64,000 nt of DNA, from the NCBI GenBank assembly GCA_030544215.1, contig JARZZO010000008.1, positions 32,217,614-32,281,613 of the forward strand. Direction: 5' to 3'. The notes under the pieces were generated by a model. It made no database searches. It saw only the letters and a program-made list of their open reading frames with translations, and was not told where the DNA came from. This document shows positions 32,095 through 44,100 of the stretch, piece after piece (position 1 is the stretch's first letter; every line of letters begins with the position of its first letter). The DNA comes from Zantedeschia hybrid cultivar (Eukaryota > Streptophyta > Magnoliopsida > Alismatales > Araceae). The translations under genes and the position numbers were made by a program.

Positions 32095-33407
32095 TGATCG
32101 CCGATTTCACAATAGCCAAGACTTGGTGTGAGTGCTCAATTTGAGTATGTTATTATCATGGAAATAGTGTTGTTTAATGACAATAAAATAATTAAAATAA
32201 ACATGTGATCGTCAGAAATTTTTGACTAAAAAGTTTCAAAAGAAAGATTTGATCGCTTACCTGTTTGAAACAGGAGAGATATGCGTGTTATTGATTCTCT
32301 CTCTTCAGTCAGCTGAAAAAAGAAAGCCATTTTTGCTCTTGTTCTTACTTGACTTGGAGATCGTCCTTTTCATTCTAGAATTCTTTTTTTACGATCCTTT
32401 CTTTATCTTTCGATGCTCCTTTTGATGTTCCTTGCAAGAAAATGAAGGAAAGAAGGAGAAAAACTAATTAGAACTAATGGAGTGTAGAATCTATCCTAAC
32501 AAAATCATTAATCATGCAACCGAAACAAAAAACTCACTTGTTTGATATTTGTTTAAATCCCTTCAACATGTATGGGATTTGAAAAGACTATGTGAGTGAG
32601 TGTGTAAACATAAAGTGGAATGAATATAATGATAAATAAGAAAATAATGAAAGAAAATCTTTAGATGGCTCCTTGAAGCTTTGAGTCTTGAATGAATCTT
32701 GAAAGATGAAGAATGAAGAGAATGAAGCTTCTTAAATACACTTTTCTTCTTTAAGAACTCCCGGAAGTCATCATGCGGCACTTCGATCTTTTGATGTTTC
32801 TTCAATGATTTTTTCCACTCTTTCTAACTTGACTTCTTAACTTTTTTTAATGACCAAGAGCTTGGGTTTATATAGAAGTAGTGTCAAGGCTCTCACGCGC
32901 CTCTGCGGCCACTTATGGATCAACTTGAAAGAATTTTAAGCCAATCCAACCAAAAGAACAAGATAAACTCGACCAAATCATCATTATCTATAATTAACTA
33001 AAACGCGCCACCACGGGGAGACGTCTTTTAGCTAAATTAAATCTAATGATAATCCGGAGAAAGAAACCGAAAGAATTATGAAACTTAAATGACTTTTGGA
33101 TACCTAGATATGTTTTAGTTAATTAGAAAATAATTAAAAATCAAATTATAAATCAAAATGAACTAAGAGACCTAAACGGCGTCCATAATTGGCGACGTTA
33201 TTTATCAAAATTTCATATTTTGATTAAAAACTTGAGTTAAAATAAATTTCATTTAATAACTAAAAGTCGTCGTGACTGGACGACGCCATTCAGACAGTTA
33301 ATCCAGAAAATTAATAAAAATCAATTAAGGATTAAAAATTAGACCATTTTAGGGTATTATATGATATGAAATTTACTCAATTTGATGTCAAAATTAGCAT
33401 GTCTATA
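32095..33407 (-). repeat. 3' LTR of element 2 (about 1.31 kb)
   Basis: Aligns over its whole length, inverted, with the LTR at 51376-52677 (similar lengths). Shared landmarks are the start TNTAGACANGC, the GACGTC modules, the TATA box (about 32868), GCAAGGAACATC-like text and the end GGCGATCA. The first dinucleotide is TA instead of TG on the minus strand, a G-to-A change that spoils the integrase end. Confidence 0.8.
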
Positions 33408-33425
33408 GCTGCCCCACCTTGCCAT
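33408..33425 (-). other. Polypurine tract of element 2
   Basis: On the minus strand it reads ATGGCAAGGTGGGGCAGC directly before the LTR start at 33407. Confidence 0.75.
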
Positions 33426-34759
33426 TGACTTTGCAAGGGAGTGAAATAAAATATAATGTACTGAAAAGGTGATGTCAAGGTGTGATAAGACACGTTCTCA
33501 ACATCACCTGACAAAAATTTTTCTCAAAAACAATTAGTGAAGATAACTCAAAAAGATCAATGAAATCAATCATGTCTGGATGAGGTAGACAAGGAAACAA
33601 AATAAGGTCGATCAACCTCCATGATTAGGAAGTACCCTAAGTTACAAACCTGACAGGTTTCATCATGGGGAGCGGTTACCAGCTAATATGGAAGTGCTGC
33701 AACCATGATGGATCTAAAAAATAAACAAGAAAAAACTTAGGATAAAGAATCGAAGAAATAATAGAATTTCAAGGATATCTTCAAGCGAACCTCAAAGATA
33801 ATCAAGATTCTCAATTCAGAATGGAATATTTCATATCATGTCGGGATTTATTTAGATCAATGGTCAGAAATTTAATCAATAATTAATTCTTATCACAATT
33901 ATTTCAAAGACCTACATGATGCATGTTGGGCTAAAAATGAAAAATATAAAATAAAATAAAATAAAAATTAATCAAGGATAATATTGTTAAATTGTTATTA
34001 ATGAGTCAAGACACCGATTCTGCAATTCAGTGCTAAGCTGAAGTTCGTTTATCTACGCACCCTCTCACAAAAGTGGAACTATCGTCCCCACTAATTAACA
34101 ATCTAACGGCCTATCCGTGCGATTAAGAATTCTCTTGAAATACAATTTTTGTTGAAAGGGAACTCAAATTTCAGTTCATCAAAAGTACAAGGTCCTTGAT
34201 ATAGTTTAATAAATATTTAACATATAATAATAATGATAATGCAAATCAATTACATAATGGAATACAAGGATAGAGATAACCGTCTTTTCAGTCACAGTTA
34301 GGACTCATTAACTCGCATAGTGGGACCTTCTTGAGATTTTCAACTTTATTATTATTTCTTTGAATTTTCTGCACTCAGAAATCATCAGTAATTTCAAACA
34401 AATATTCAATTAAGCATCAAACATAGAATTTCGGGCAAATAACAGGAAAACCCATAAACGCGTCGTGTCGCGCAGATGCCATTAGAATAAATCAAATGAC
34501 GTCGGTATTCACCGACGCCTTTTAAGTCGCAGAAACAGATTTCTCTGTATTCAATCTGGAGTCCAATTCTCTTCAATGCATATCATCTCTCTAATTCGGA
34601 AAAGACTCTTCAATCTCGCAAATCTCTCTACATAAGCTTCCTTAACTTATATTAAGGCAAATCCATACACAATCTAGAGATCAAAACAGGAGATTCTCTC
34701 CAAAAGCTCAAGAACAATCAAGATTTCAAGAGGAAAAGATAGATTTTTCAACTAAGAGG
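33426..34759. other. No gene seen; untranslated 3' region of element 2
   Basis: AT-rich. Two GACGTC-type modules lie at about 34455-34530. The last 200 bases, with short CT-rich runs, probably form the leader of the convergent gene that starts at 34760. Confidence 0.45.
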
Positions 34760-36174
34760 ATGAGAAAAACACTTGAGAAGATTTCTGAAGTGAAAGATCA
34801 TCTTAGTGGGAGAAATCTTAACCCACAAGTAAGTTATTCTCTCTATCCTTCTAATCAAATCCTCTTCCATGTTCTTCATATTCTTTATTGTTCTTCATGT
34901 TCTTTATTGTTCTTCATGTTAAGATTAGAACAAATTATTCTTTTCTATTCATCTTAGGGATATCCTTTCTTCCCGGGTCCAAGAAGATTCTCTTCACATC
35001 CTTGGATCCAAAAACTTGTAAACAAGATCAATATATCTATGCAATCATATATTTCCAAGTGGCATATCCAAGGATTAGTCGTCCATACCAAACATTACAA
35101 GAGCGCAAACATGCATTGGGCGGCTATAAGAGCTTTGATTGAGTTGTGGCATCCACAAACTCATCCTTTATTTTTCCCACTTTTGAAGCCACTATCCTTC
35201 TTGAAGAAGCCAAACTTCTATTAGGCCTTCCTAAACTCAAGATGAGCAATAATGAACCATATTTGAGTGAGATGATGCTTATGAGGGAAATAATCACTGG
35301 TCAACAATTGCTAGAAGAGATTATGAAGAGTTCAAAGAAAATTCAAGGTTGTCTTATGAAGAAAGGAATTAATCTTGCAAAGTTAGCCGAATGGATCTTG
35401 AAGAAAATTGAAGATCTCAAGGATGAAGAAACAGAGAACATGATGAAGGCGTTCACCATGTGCTTAGCTAGAGCTTTACTATTTCCTTCCCAATATAATA
35501 TCCTAGAAGATGATCAGATAAGCGCAATTCATGGGATCTTTGAGAAAAAGTCAATCGGCACAGCGGTCCTAACCTATCTCTACAGTGGACTCTCTGCAGC
35601 TTCTATAGGTGAAGCTCATCATGGCTGTATGTTACTCTTTGCACTGTGGGTTGAATTCTACCTCAAGTTCCATCACAATGAGAGAACCGTTCCGAGGATA
35701 TCTCAAATATATGAACAAAGTCCCATCTTTTACATCTCCAACATTATGAAGTTGAATGACAACATAATCAATCGGGTGTCCAACCTCAAAACTCGAGCTG
35801 ATTGGCACGCTTACTTGAAGACAATGTCGAAGACCGGATTTGAATCCTCACCACTTACTCTCATAAAGAAGACGATTCATGTGTGTCGTAGTGCTGGCAC
35901 AGAACTCTGACTGATCGGGGCTATTGAGTTTGTTTTGTATAATCCTCATCGTTGTCATCCACAAGTTGGCATGCCATGCTACGAATTTCCTGAGTTTTCC
36001 AATCTCTCTCCAATAAAGAAGCGGGCGTTAGAAACTGACGAAGATTATGAGGCAACTGAGCTCATTGCTACTCTGTAGAACATTGAGTTCTCCCGTTGTG
36101 TACAACCTTCTCATGAGGCTGATAGAGGACTATCGGAGATGTATGTAAAGGAGCTTCAGAAAATTCGTCCTTGA
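34760..36174 (+). pseudogene. Convergent gene A of element 2, DUF7745/PMD-like
   Basis: Exon 1 is 34760-34828 (23 codons, phase 0). A 129-bp intron follows (CAA|GTAAGT ... CATCTTAG|GGA) and exon 2 runs from 34958. One frameshift near 35150 separates IRALIELWHP from FIFPTFEATILLEEAKLLLGL; the second part then stays in one phase to a TGA at 36172-36174, with stops at 35908 (TGA) and 36076 (TAG). The 'aliphatic-FxFPTxEATxxLEExxxLLGLP' block resembles the N-terminal part of plant transposon-associated proteins (DUF7745 / PMD relatives). The rest is helical, with a CxGAIEF-like tail. It points against pol. It is not known what the protein does, and the family assignment is by eye. Confidence 0.6.
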
Positions 36175-36339
36175 AAGCTCTCCCTTATCTTTCATTTGAT
36201 GTAATTTTAATTTTATTTTCAATGAAGAATTCATCCTTTATATAATAGAAATCATCCCTTAATGTTCTGTGATTTATTCAGAAATTTTCCTTTATTAAAA
36301 CCATGATTTTTCCTTAAAACATCAACCTTCGGATTTAGT

Positions 36340-36785
36340 TAATGTAAAATGCGTCCACTCAAAAAGACGCTGTTCAACCTTAATTAATTTTTGAAATTGC
36401 AAAGATTAATTCCTTAAAATGACATATTATGAGTAAAATGCATCCCCACACGTGGACGCCTTTCAAGTCTCTCTCCTATTTTCACATAAATTTCCATCAT
36501 TAAATTCCCCTTAAACGTGTCTAGAATGTAAGACGCTTTTCAATTCTCTCTCTTCATTTCCCCAGAATTCTGCCATTAATCCTGTAATTAATCCACTGTA
36601 ATGCATCGTTAAAGGAGGACGCGTTTAATCATTATCTATGATACGGCTCTGGGCAGAATTGGCGGTTCAATGCAAATGGTGTCGTGCTAGTTGGACGTGG
36701 TTCACAATTTCAAAAATTCTGAATTGCCGCCTTAGTTTATGTGCAATGAAAGGCGTCGTTGTTCCTCGATGCGTTTTAATTTCTC
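36340..36785. repeat. Array of GCGTC..GACGC palindromic modules
   Basis: Six degenerate modules at about 36346, 36436, 36510, 36600, 36668 and 36745 (spacing 68-90). Each is close to TRAAWGCGTC - about 10-14 bases - GACGCNTTTNAA. Four more lie in the first intron of the next gene at 37295-37480. The array sits directly upstream of the CT-rich leader of convergent gene B. Confidence 0.75.
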
Positions 36786-37026
36786 CAACCAGAACCTGCG
36801 CGAGTCCGAGCCCCTTCTTCTTCATTCTCTCTTGCTCTTTCTCTCACATCTCTTCTCCTCCTTCTCCGACGATCATCTCCACTTCCGACCTTCAACTCCG
36901 GTGATCTCCGGCGACCACCGGCCCCAACTCCGGCGATCCTCCCTTCACCCCGACCATCTCTCTATCTCTCTCTCGGATCTCTTTCTCTTTCTCTTCCTTT
37001 CATTCAAAAACCTCCCAAACCTCGCC

Positions 37027-39829
37027 ATGGAAAAGGGGCAACCGAGCAAGGCCAAGGCTGTCGTGAAACGACGACGGACCGCTTCCCTTTCACTGGTGGC
37101 AGTGGAGGAAGCTCCCGAGGTAGCGCCGGCCGACCTTGCAGCATTCTTGGACAAGGAAGAGGCTCCACCCGCAGTCGTGGGAGGAGAAGAAGAGGTAGAG
37201 GGCGGCCCTCACCTGGTAATCTCATCATGAATGCATTTAGGTGTGGGAATGAGCAAGGGAAAGGAGGCCTCATGGCATCGGGTTTCTGTGTTGAATGGCG
37301 TTGAGACCAGGTAACGCCTTTCAAAGGGCGTCGACTATGTCCGACGCCATTCAAGGCAATTATTCCTTCTTTTATTTAGAAAATGAAGCAGAAAAATTTG
37401 AACTAAACAGCGTCCAGAAATGTAGACGCCTTTCAATGAGCATCCACCATGTCCGACGCCATTTAGATAGAATATTTTTATTTTTTTCAAATTAATTTTT
37501 AATGCCCATTATCTGATGAAAACTTGTTGCATTATTTGCAGGGGACGATGAGGGCCAGGATATCATGGGATCTGGTCATCGGTGCTTATCGTGGCCTGCC
37601 TAACTTCTAGAAGGCGTGATTGCATCGGATGGGGTTCGGCGAGATCTTAGATAATGAGCCCTTCTGGCTCGACCTGGTGCTTCTACAGGCGTTAAGGGAG
37701 AGATGGGATGCGAAGAGCAGGGCAGTCCTGATGACCTGGGAACATATGAACCCCAATTTGGAGGATGTTGCTAGGATCACCGGCCTCCATGTGGAGGGCC
37801 GAGCAGTGAGCATAGTCACCTACCCCGATTACCTAGGGCTAGCAGAGAGTCTCTTGGGTATAGAGGTTTCTGGTGGGTTGGGTAGAGAGTCTAGGACAGT
37901 ACCTAAAGTAGACGTAGAGGCCGCCCTAGGGTTAGTTGAGCCTAGGCGTCGTTCAAACGAGACTCGGGAGGCCTTTAGTGGTAGATTAGCCAGGTCATCC
38001 TCCGCAGTGTATTGTAGAGATCCGAGTCAGGAGGAGGAGGTAGATAGGCAGCTCCGAGTCTTCTTAGTCTTTTCTTTGGTCGGTTTCTCTTCGGCACGAA
38101 AGATGACCATATCCACTATAGGTTTCTTAGTTTATTAGACGACTTAGACCACTTGCACGAGTATGCCTGGGGTGCGGCCCTCCTGACCCACCTATTTGAA
38201 GACTTATCCGCGGTCACACCGGACCACGAGACCACTGTCAGCGGCTTCTCGCCGTTTCTCTAGGTATGAATTATTTTAATTATTGTTTATGCAAATGATA
38301 TGATGATTTCTAACTTATATGCGCATGCATACAGGTGTGGAGTTATCTTTACTTTCTACTTGACGGCCCTCGTGGATACAACTCCCCAGTACCACCAGTT
38401 GACGGCCCTCCGCTGTCAATTTCTCAACTATCCCGAGTCACTGATGAGTTTTAATTTAATTGTTTATTTATTCAATTTTATTTATTAAAATTTAATATTT
38501 CATTAAATGCAATTTATTTATTGAATGCATCTAACCTGTATGCAGGTGATCTGGCACCTGTACTTAGGGATGGGAGAGGTAGGCCAGCCGTGGGTGACGG
38601 CTGGTCGGAGGAGGTATGGACGCCAGATGTAGGTCCATTGCCTAAATGACATCGAGCCACTCTACCTCCACCTTGTGATGCGGACCCTCTACCTCCACCA
38701 GGAGTGGGTGGAAGAGGAGGTACCGAAGGGGATTGGATGCTCAATGAGGGGGAAGCAAGCCCTCACCAATTGGCGGACAAAATTCCCAAAGTAGTACGAG
38801 GATTGGCACAGCCGAGGCGTTTCGGTGCAGTCAAGCACGGAGAGTAGCGAGGCCTACCTCCAGCAATACCGGACGCACTATGCCGATCAGCTGCGGCTCC
38901 TCCGTCCACCCAATGTAAGTATGCTTTATGCGTCTTTCATTTTAATTATTATCTTTATTTAAATTTGTGAATGAATGTATGTATGTATGTTATGCAGGAT
39001 GCGCGTGATGAGACCATCATCGACTTCCGGACCCGCCTACAAGATGTGGAGGCGCAGCTCGAGCAAGTCCAGAAAGAATTATTTAACCTGATATGAATGA
39101 ATGAATAATGACATGAACATTTATTAGTTTGTTTTGACGTTTAGCCATTCTTTTGGTACAGCAAGCCGTCTACACCCAGGCGGCTCCCCCTTCTTCTTCT
39201 GCTGGCGCTTCGTCATCCTCTGTCCCGTGTGCTGCTCACAAGGCTACCTTTCTTAATCTTTAAAGTCAGCTTGCCTCTGCTATCCACCGGGCCTCCCAAG
39301 TTGAGGAGGATGCGATGGTCTGGCTAAGTCTTCAACTTACTTTACCTTTATACAATGCATTTGCTTGAATTTAAGTGGTTGATCTGACTGTGATAACTTT
39401 TGTTGCAGGTTCAGGAGCTTCAACAAGCTCTTGAGCAGAGGGATGCCGAGGCTCGAAGTTCGGCTGCCCGGGTCGCTGAGTTGGAGGCTCAGGTAGCACG
39501 CCTCTCTACCAGCGATGTTGCACGGCTCCAGATTCGTCTGGACATCTTGACGAAGGAGAGGGATCGTGACTAAGCTTGAATGGAGAGCCTACAGGGACGT
39601 CTCTCTGTAACGGAGCACGAGCGCCGGATGGTGGAGGAGCGGTACCACCGTGCCCGCCAGCGAGCACTAGATCGGGGCCAGGCGAGTGCCTTTACCGCTA
39701 GTATCGCCATATCTTCCGGCCAGCAAGGCCGAGTGCCATAGGACCGCCACCGCCTTCGACTCGTGGGCCAAAAGGACCTGATGAGGCGACGAGCCAGTAT
39801 AAGGGTGCCAGGGAGAGTCAGCCTTGATG
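37027..39829 (+). pseudogene. Convergent gene B of element 2: PMD protein with C-terminal coiled coil
   Basis: A multi-exon gene. Exon 1 is 37027-37215 (MEKGQPSKAK.., good start context after a CT-rich leader). Exon 2 starts at 37542 in the same phase and reads as plant mobile domain: LLQALRERWDAKSR, WEHMNPNLEDVARITGLHVEG, then, after a frameshift near 38080, YAWGAALLTHLFEDL. Further exons follow GCAG acceptors near 38333, 38546, 38998, 39162 and 39409 (VWSYLYFLLDG; VIWHLYLGMGE; a coiled coil VQELQQALEQRDAEA ... ELEAQVARL). Stops in exon 2 (in NF-stop-KA-stop-LHRMG) are single transitions. The last exon is homologous to 64000-63588. The PMD is shared with the host MAIL1/MAIN proteins. Here it is a passenger gene of a gypsy element, in opposite orientation to pol. 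Confidence 0.75.
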
Positions 39830-40189
39830 GCTGTTTATCATGTATTTTCTTTTTCTTTTTTGAGTCCTGATGTTGATGGACTCAAACATGTATACATGAC
39901 ACCTTTACATGAAATTTTCGTCTTTAGATTTGTGCATTGTCTGGATCCTTCTTCAATCATGCCATGTTCATCACTTAACAAACAGGTTAAGCATCTACCC
40001 AGGCTTAGCCCCTTGCCCAGTTAAGTAACTAGCCAATCAATTCTTTTTTTTTTTGGTAAAAAGGGTCAAGGGGCGAAGCTTTTATTAATCAAGGTAATAG
40101 TAACCATCAAAGGAAATGGAATTATGCAACACTTAAGCATGCAGATGCTCGCTAAAAATAAAAGGAATGAAACACACCAGATGCGAAAA

Positions 40190-40450
40190 GCATATGCTAA
40201 TTGAAAAAAAAAATTATTTTTTTTATTTTTTTGCTTTGCAATTGCAATTTTGACATATTTGATTTTTAGGATTTTGAAATATTTGTTTTAAATATCTATT
40301 TTTTATTTTGTATTTTGAAATATCTATTCTTTTTGCTTTTGAAATATCTATTATTTTTTTGCTTTTGAAATATCTAACTTTTTTTTGGGTTTTGAAATAT
40401 CTATTTTTTTTGCTTTTGAAATATCTATTTTTTTTTATGATTTTTTTGGA
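40190..40450. repeat. AT-rich 20-30-bp tandem repeats in the 3' region of element 2
   Basis: Repeated TTTTGAAATATCTATT units with T runs. They sit between the end of the convergent gene and pol, like the array of element 1. The inverted counterpart in element 3 is at 63005-63220. Confidence 0.8.
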
Positions 40451-41198
40451 AATAAGACTAAAAGACCAGCATGGTACTTAGATCAAAAGAACATATTCAT
40501 TTATTAACTTAATTTCCAAATTATTTTTCAATAATCTAACTTAGACTCATCGTGTTTGAGCTTATGTTCTCGTTCGTGGTCCCATTCGATGGTCTGACCT
40601 TTAGTCAATCTAAGTCATTCCTTAAGTTTTGGAGTACGCCTCTGTATAAAGAAGAAGAATTTGTCTAGAAAGCCCACAAGAGGGTTCCGGAGACCTAGAA
40701 AAATGTCCCTCTTTTACCCTAATATCTATTGGGGTTCGATCATTTTCACTTTATGGGGTATTTAACGACCTTGCGTTTCTCTTTCTTTTGATCTTGTGGC
40801 CTTTTGGTGTAACGTTTGTAATGTGGTGGCCTTTGACTTTGTATCGGCTTTTTGCCTCTTTTTTTTTTGCTTTTGTGGAGCGGATCTCCCCCTTTTTTTT
40901 TATGACGGTCTTCGACTAAGATGGCGAGTACTTTTTGTAGTCTATTCTTAGCCTCGTTCCGACATCGTGGGCCGAAAATAAAACAGAAATTTTTGTAAAA
41001 AGAACAAATTGTACTTTATACTCTTAGTCAAGCTTTCGGTATTCCTTTGGACTTCACATCTCTTGTCACTCACGAACCAAACATGTCAGTATGTGTAGTA
41101 ATGCGTTTAAATTAAATTATCCAGACTGATAGGAGAATTTGAGTTTCCAAATTTTCTGACTCCACTGGTCTTTGCACCATGTTGATCGGCTTTCTAAC

Positions 41199-44100
41199 CT
41201 AAGGATAGTACTTTTTAAGATACAAACCGTTCCAGGGGTGAGTTAACTCTTGCCCTTCTATATTGACTAAGCGATAACCGTTACCAGGAAAGGCATGTGA
41301 TACGACTTATGGTCCTTCCCAATTGGGTTGGAGCTTAAAACGCGGACCACTAGGTTTTACAAAGATTCTTTTGACGACCATTTCACCAACTTTAAACCTT
41401 CATTCAATAACTTTCTTTTGATAAAAACGTGCTAATCTGTTCTCATATACTTGTGCATGATTAGCAGTTGACCATCTTTTCTCGTCTAAGAATTCCAATT
41501 GAGCGAGGAGTGCTAAGCGATGCTCATCAATAAAGAGTTCCTTGTTCAATTGTACTCTTAATGACGGGATGAGAATTTCGTATGGAACTACCGCCTCCAT
41601 TCCAAATCTTAAGGAATACAGAGTCTGCCCAGTGGGCGTGCAGATTGAAGTTCGGTATGCCCATAGAGTCTTAATCAGTTTCTCTGGCCAGTCTGTGAAT
41701 TTATTAGATTTGCACGTCTTCTTGATGATTTTTATCAAAGTCTTATTAGTTGTCTCTGCTTGGCCATTACCTTGCGGATAATATGGGGATGAATGATGCA
41801 ATGCAATTTTATACCTATTATAGAGGTCCTTCAACTCTTGTGATATGAACTGTGGTCCATTGTCGGTGACGATGGTGCTTGGAATTCCGAATCTTGTGAT
41901 GATGTTCTTCATGATGAAATTGCAGACCGTTGATGCTTTAACTTCCGTGTAAGCTTCGGCTTTTGCCCACTTGGTGAAGTACTCCGTTGCCGTGAGGATG
42001 AAGGATTTCTGCTTAATGCCGGAATCAGGATTATCAAGGGTCCAATGATATTGAAAGCCCACATAGAGAAAGGCCATGGGGAGGAAACATGATGGAGCGA
42101 AGATGCGGGTGAATGGATCTTGTCGGCGTGAAGTTGACACTTGGCACACCTACGAACATACCCTACACAATCTTCTTCCATAGTTGGCTAGTAAAATCCT
42201 TGTCTAAGGATCTTCTTTGATAACATTTGTCCATTAACATGACCACCACAAATTCTAGTATGAGCTCCTTCCATGATCTTCCAAAGCTCATCCTCGTCTA
42301 AGCATCTCAGAAGAACTCCATCAAAACCTCTTTTGTAAAGCGCTCCTCAAACTATAGTGTATCTCTAAGCAACTTTCCTGATAGCCCTTTTCTCCTCAGT
42401 AGTGGCCTCTTCAGGGTATGACTGATCTTCACAGTACTTAGCAATCTCATAATACCATGGCTTATCCTCATCTTTCATTTCTTCTTGCCAATCTAGCAAC
42501 ATAATTTCTCTCTTTTCTACAATATTCCCATCTCTAACCTTTTTCAACAATTTCTCTTTAAGCTTAAGGAAGGAAGGGTCTTTCACGGCAAGAGAAAGAT
42601 GCCTATGAACAATGATCAACTCAGATTGCCTACTGATTGGGAAATTTAGAGAAGATGCAATAGAAGTTAAAAGCGTCAGCTAGAATGTTCTGATTCCGAG
42701 GAACATGTACAAAGATCAGTTTGGTGAAAAGCTTGGCATAAGCTGAAGTGAGTTCCTGATAGGGCTTAAGCTTGGGGTCAAGGGTGCGATACTTAGTAAA
42801 CACTTGGCAAAGAATTAGCTAACTATCACCCACAATTCTCAGTTTGGTGGCACCATGGAGATGAGCGACCTCGAGGCCAGCAAGGAGAGCCTCATATTCA
42901 GCTATGTTGTTGGTGACATAGAAATCAAGCTGAAAGGCTTGGGGAATGGTGACACCTTCAAGTGATAGAAGAACAATGCCGATGCCCTTACTATGAGAGT
43001 TCAGAGCTCCGTCAAAATGCAGAGTCCACATATCATCATTGATTCTGTCTATGGACATCAGTTCTTCATCCGGAAACTCCGATCGGACTGGATCGAATCG
43101 AGGAAGAGGGTGATGAGCAAGATGTTATGCTATGGCATAGCCTTTAATTGTTTTTTGCTGAATGTAGGTGATATCAAATTGGGATAGAAAGCTCTGCCAA
43201 CGTGCTAACCTATCAGTGAGGACGGATCTCTCAAGGAGAAACTTAATGAGATTCATCCTAGCAATGAGATGGACTTCATAAGCCAGAAAATAATGCTTCA
43301 GTTTCTGAACTACCCATACAAGTGTTGCACATGTTTTCTCCATCGTCGTGTATCTTTGTTCTGCGGGGTTGAGAAGTTTTGAGAGATAATAGGCTGCCCT
43401 TTCCTTTCCTTCTTCATCTTCTTGGGCTAGGACAGCCCTCACCGCATCATCCATGACAAAAATATATAGAATCAAAGGTTTGTCTGGAGATGATGGTCTC
43501 AAGACAAGAGGACTTGCCAAATATGTCTTCAGTCCATCAAATGCCTCCTGACACTTATTGTCCCAATAAAATTTAACTCCCTGTTTGGTAAGCTCGTAAA
43601 ACGGCTTACACCTTTGTGAATGTTGGGAGACAAACCAGCGAATAAACTGCAACCTCCCGATCAGTCCTCTTAACTCTTTCAAGTTCTTGGGAGGTGACAT
43701 TTTTCTGATAGCCCTTGCCTTGTTGGGATCGATCTCAATGCCCCATTTACTTACAATAAATCCCAATAATTTTTCCGATGATATCCCGAATACATATTTC
43801 TTGGGATTCATCTTCAACTGATATTCTCTTGATCTCTCCAAAACTCTTGCCAAAACTTTGGCATGTTCAGCCCTAGTCTTAGATTTCACTAATAGATCAT
43901 CCACATACACTTCTAAATCAATGTGCATCATGTCATGGAATATTGCCATCATAGCCCTTTGAAAAGTGGCTCCAGCATTTTTCAATCCAAAAGGCATGAC
44001 GACATAACAATATGTTCCCCAAAGTGTGGTGAATGACGTTTTCTCTTGATCATCTTCTGCCAACTTAATCTGATTATACCCTAAGAATCCATCCATAAAT

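Noticed and set aside
37004..37354. Minus-strand frame opposite the first PMD exon
   Set aside because: The plus strand has start context, matching intron phases and homology; the minus frame has none.
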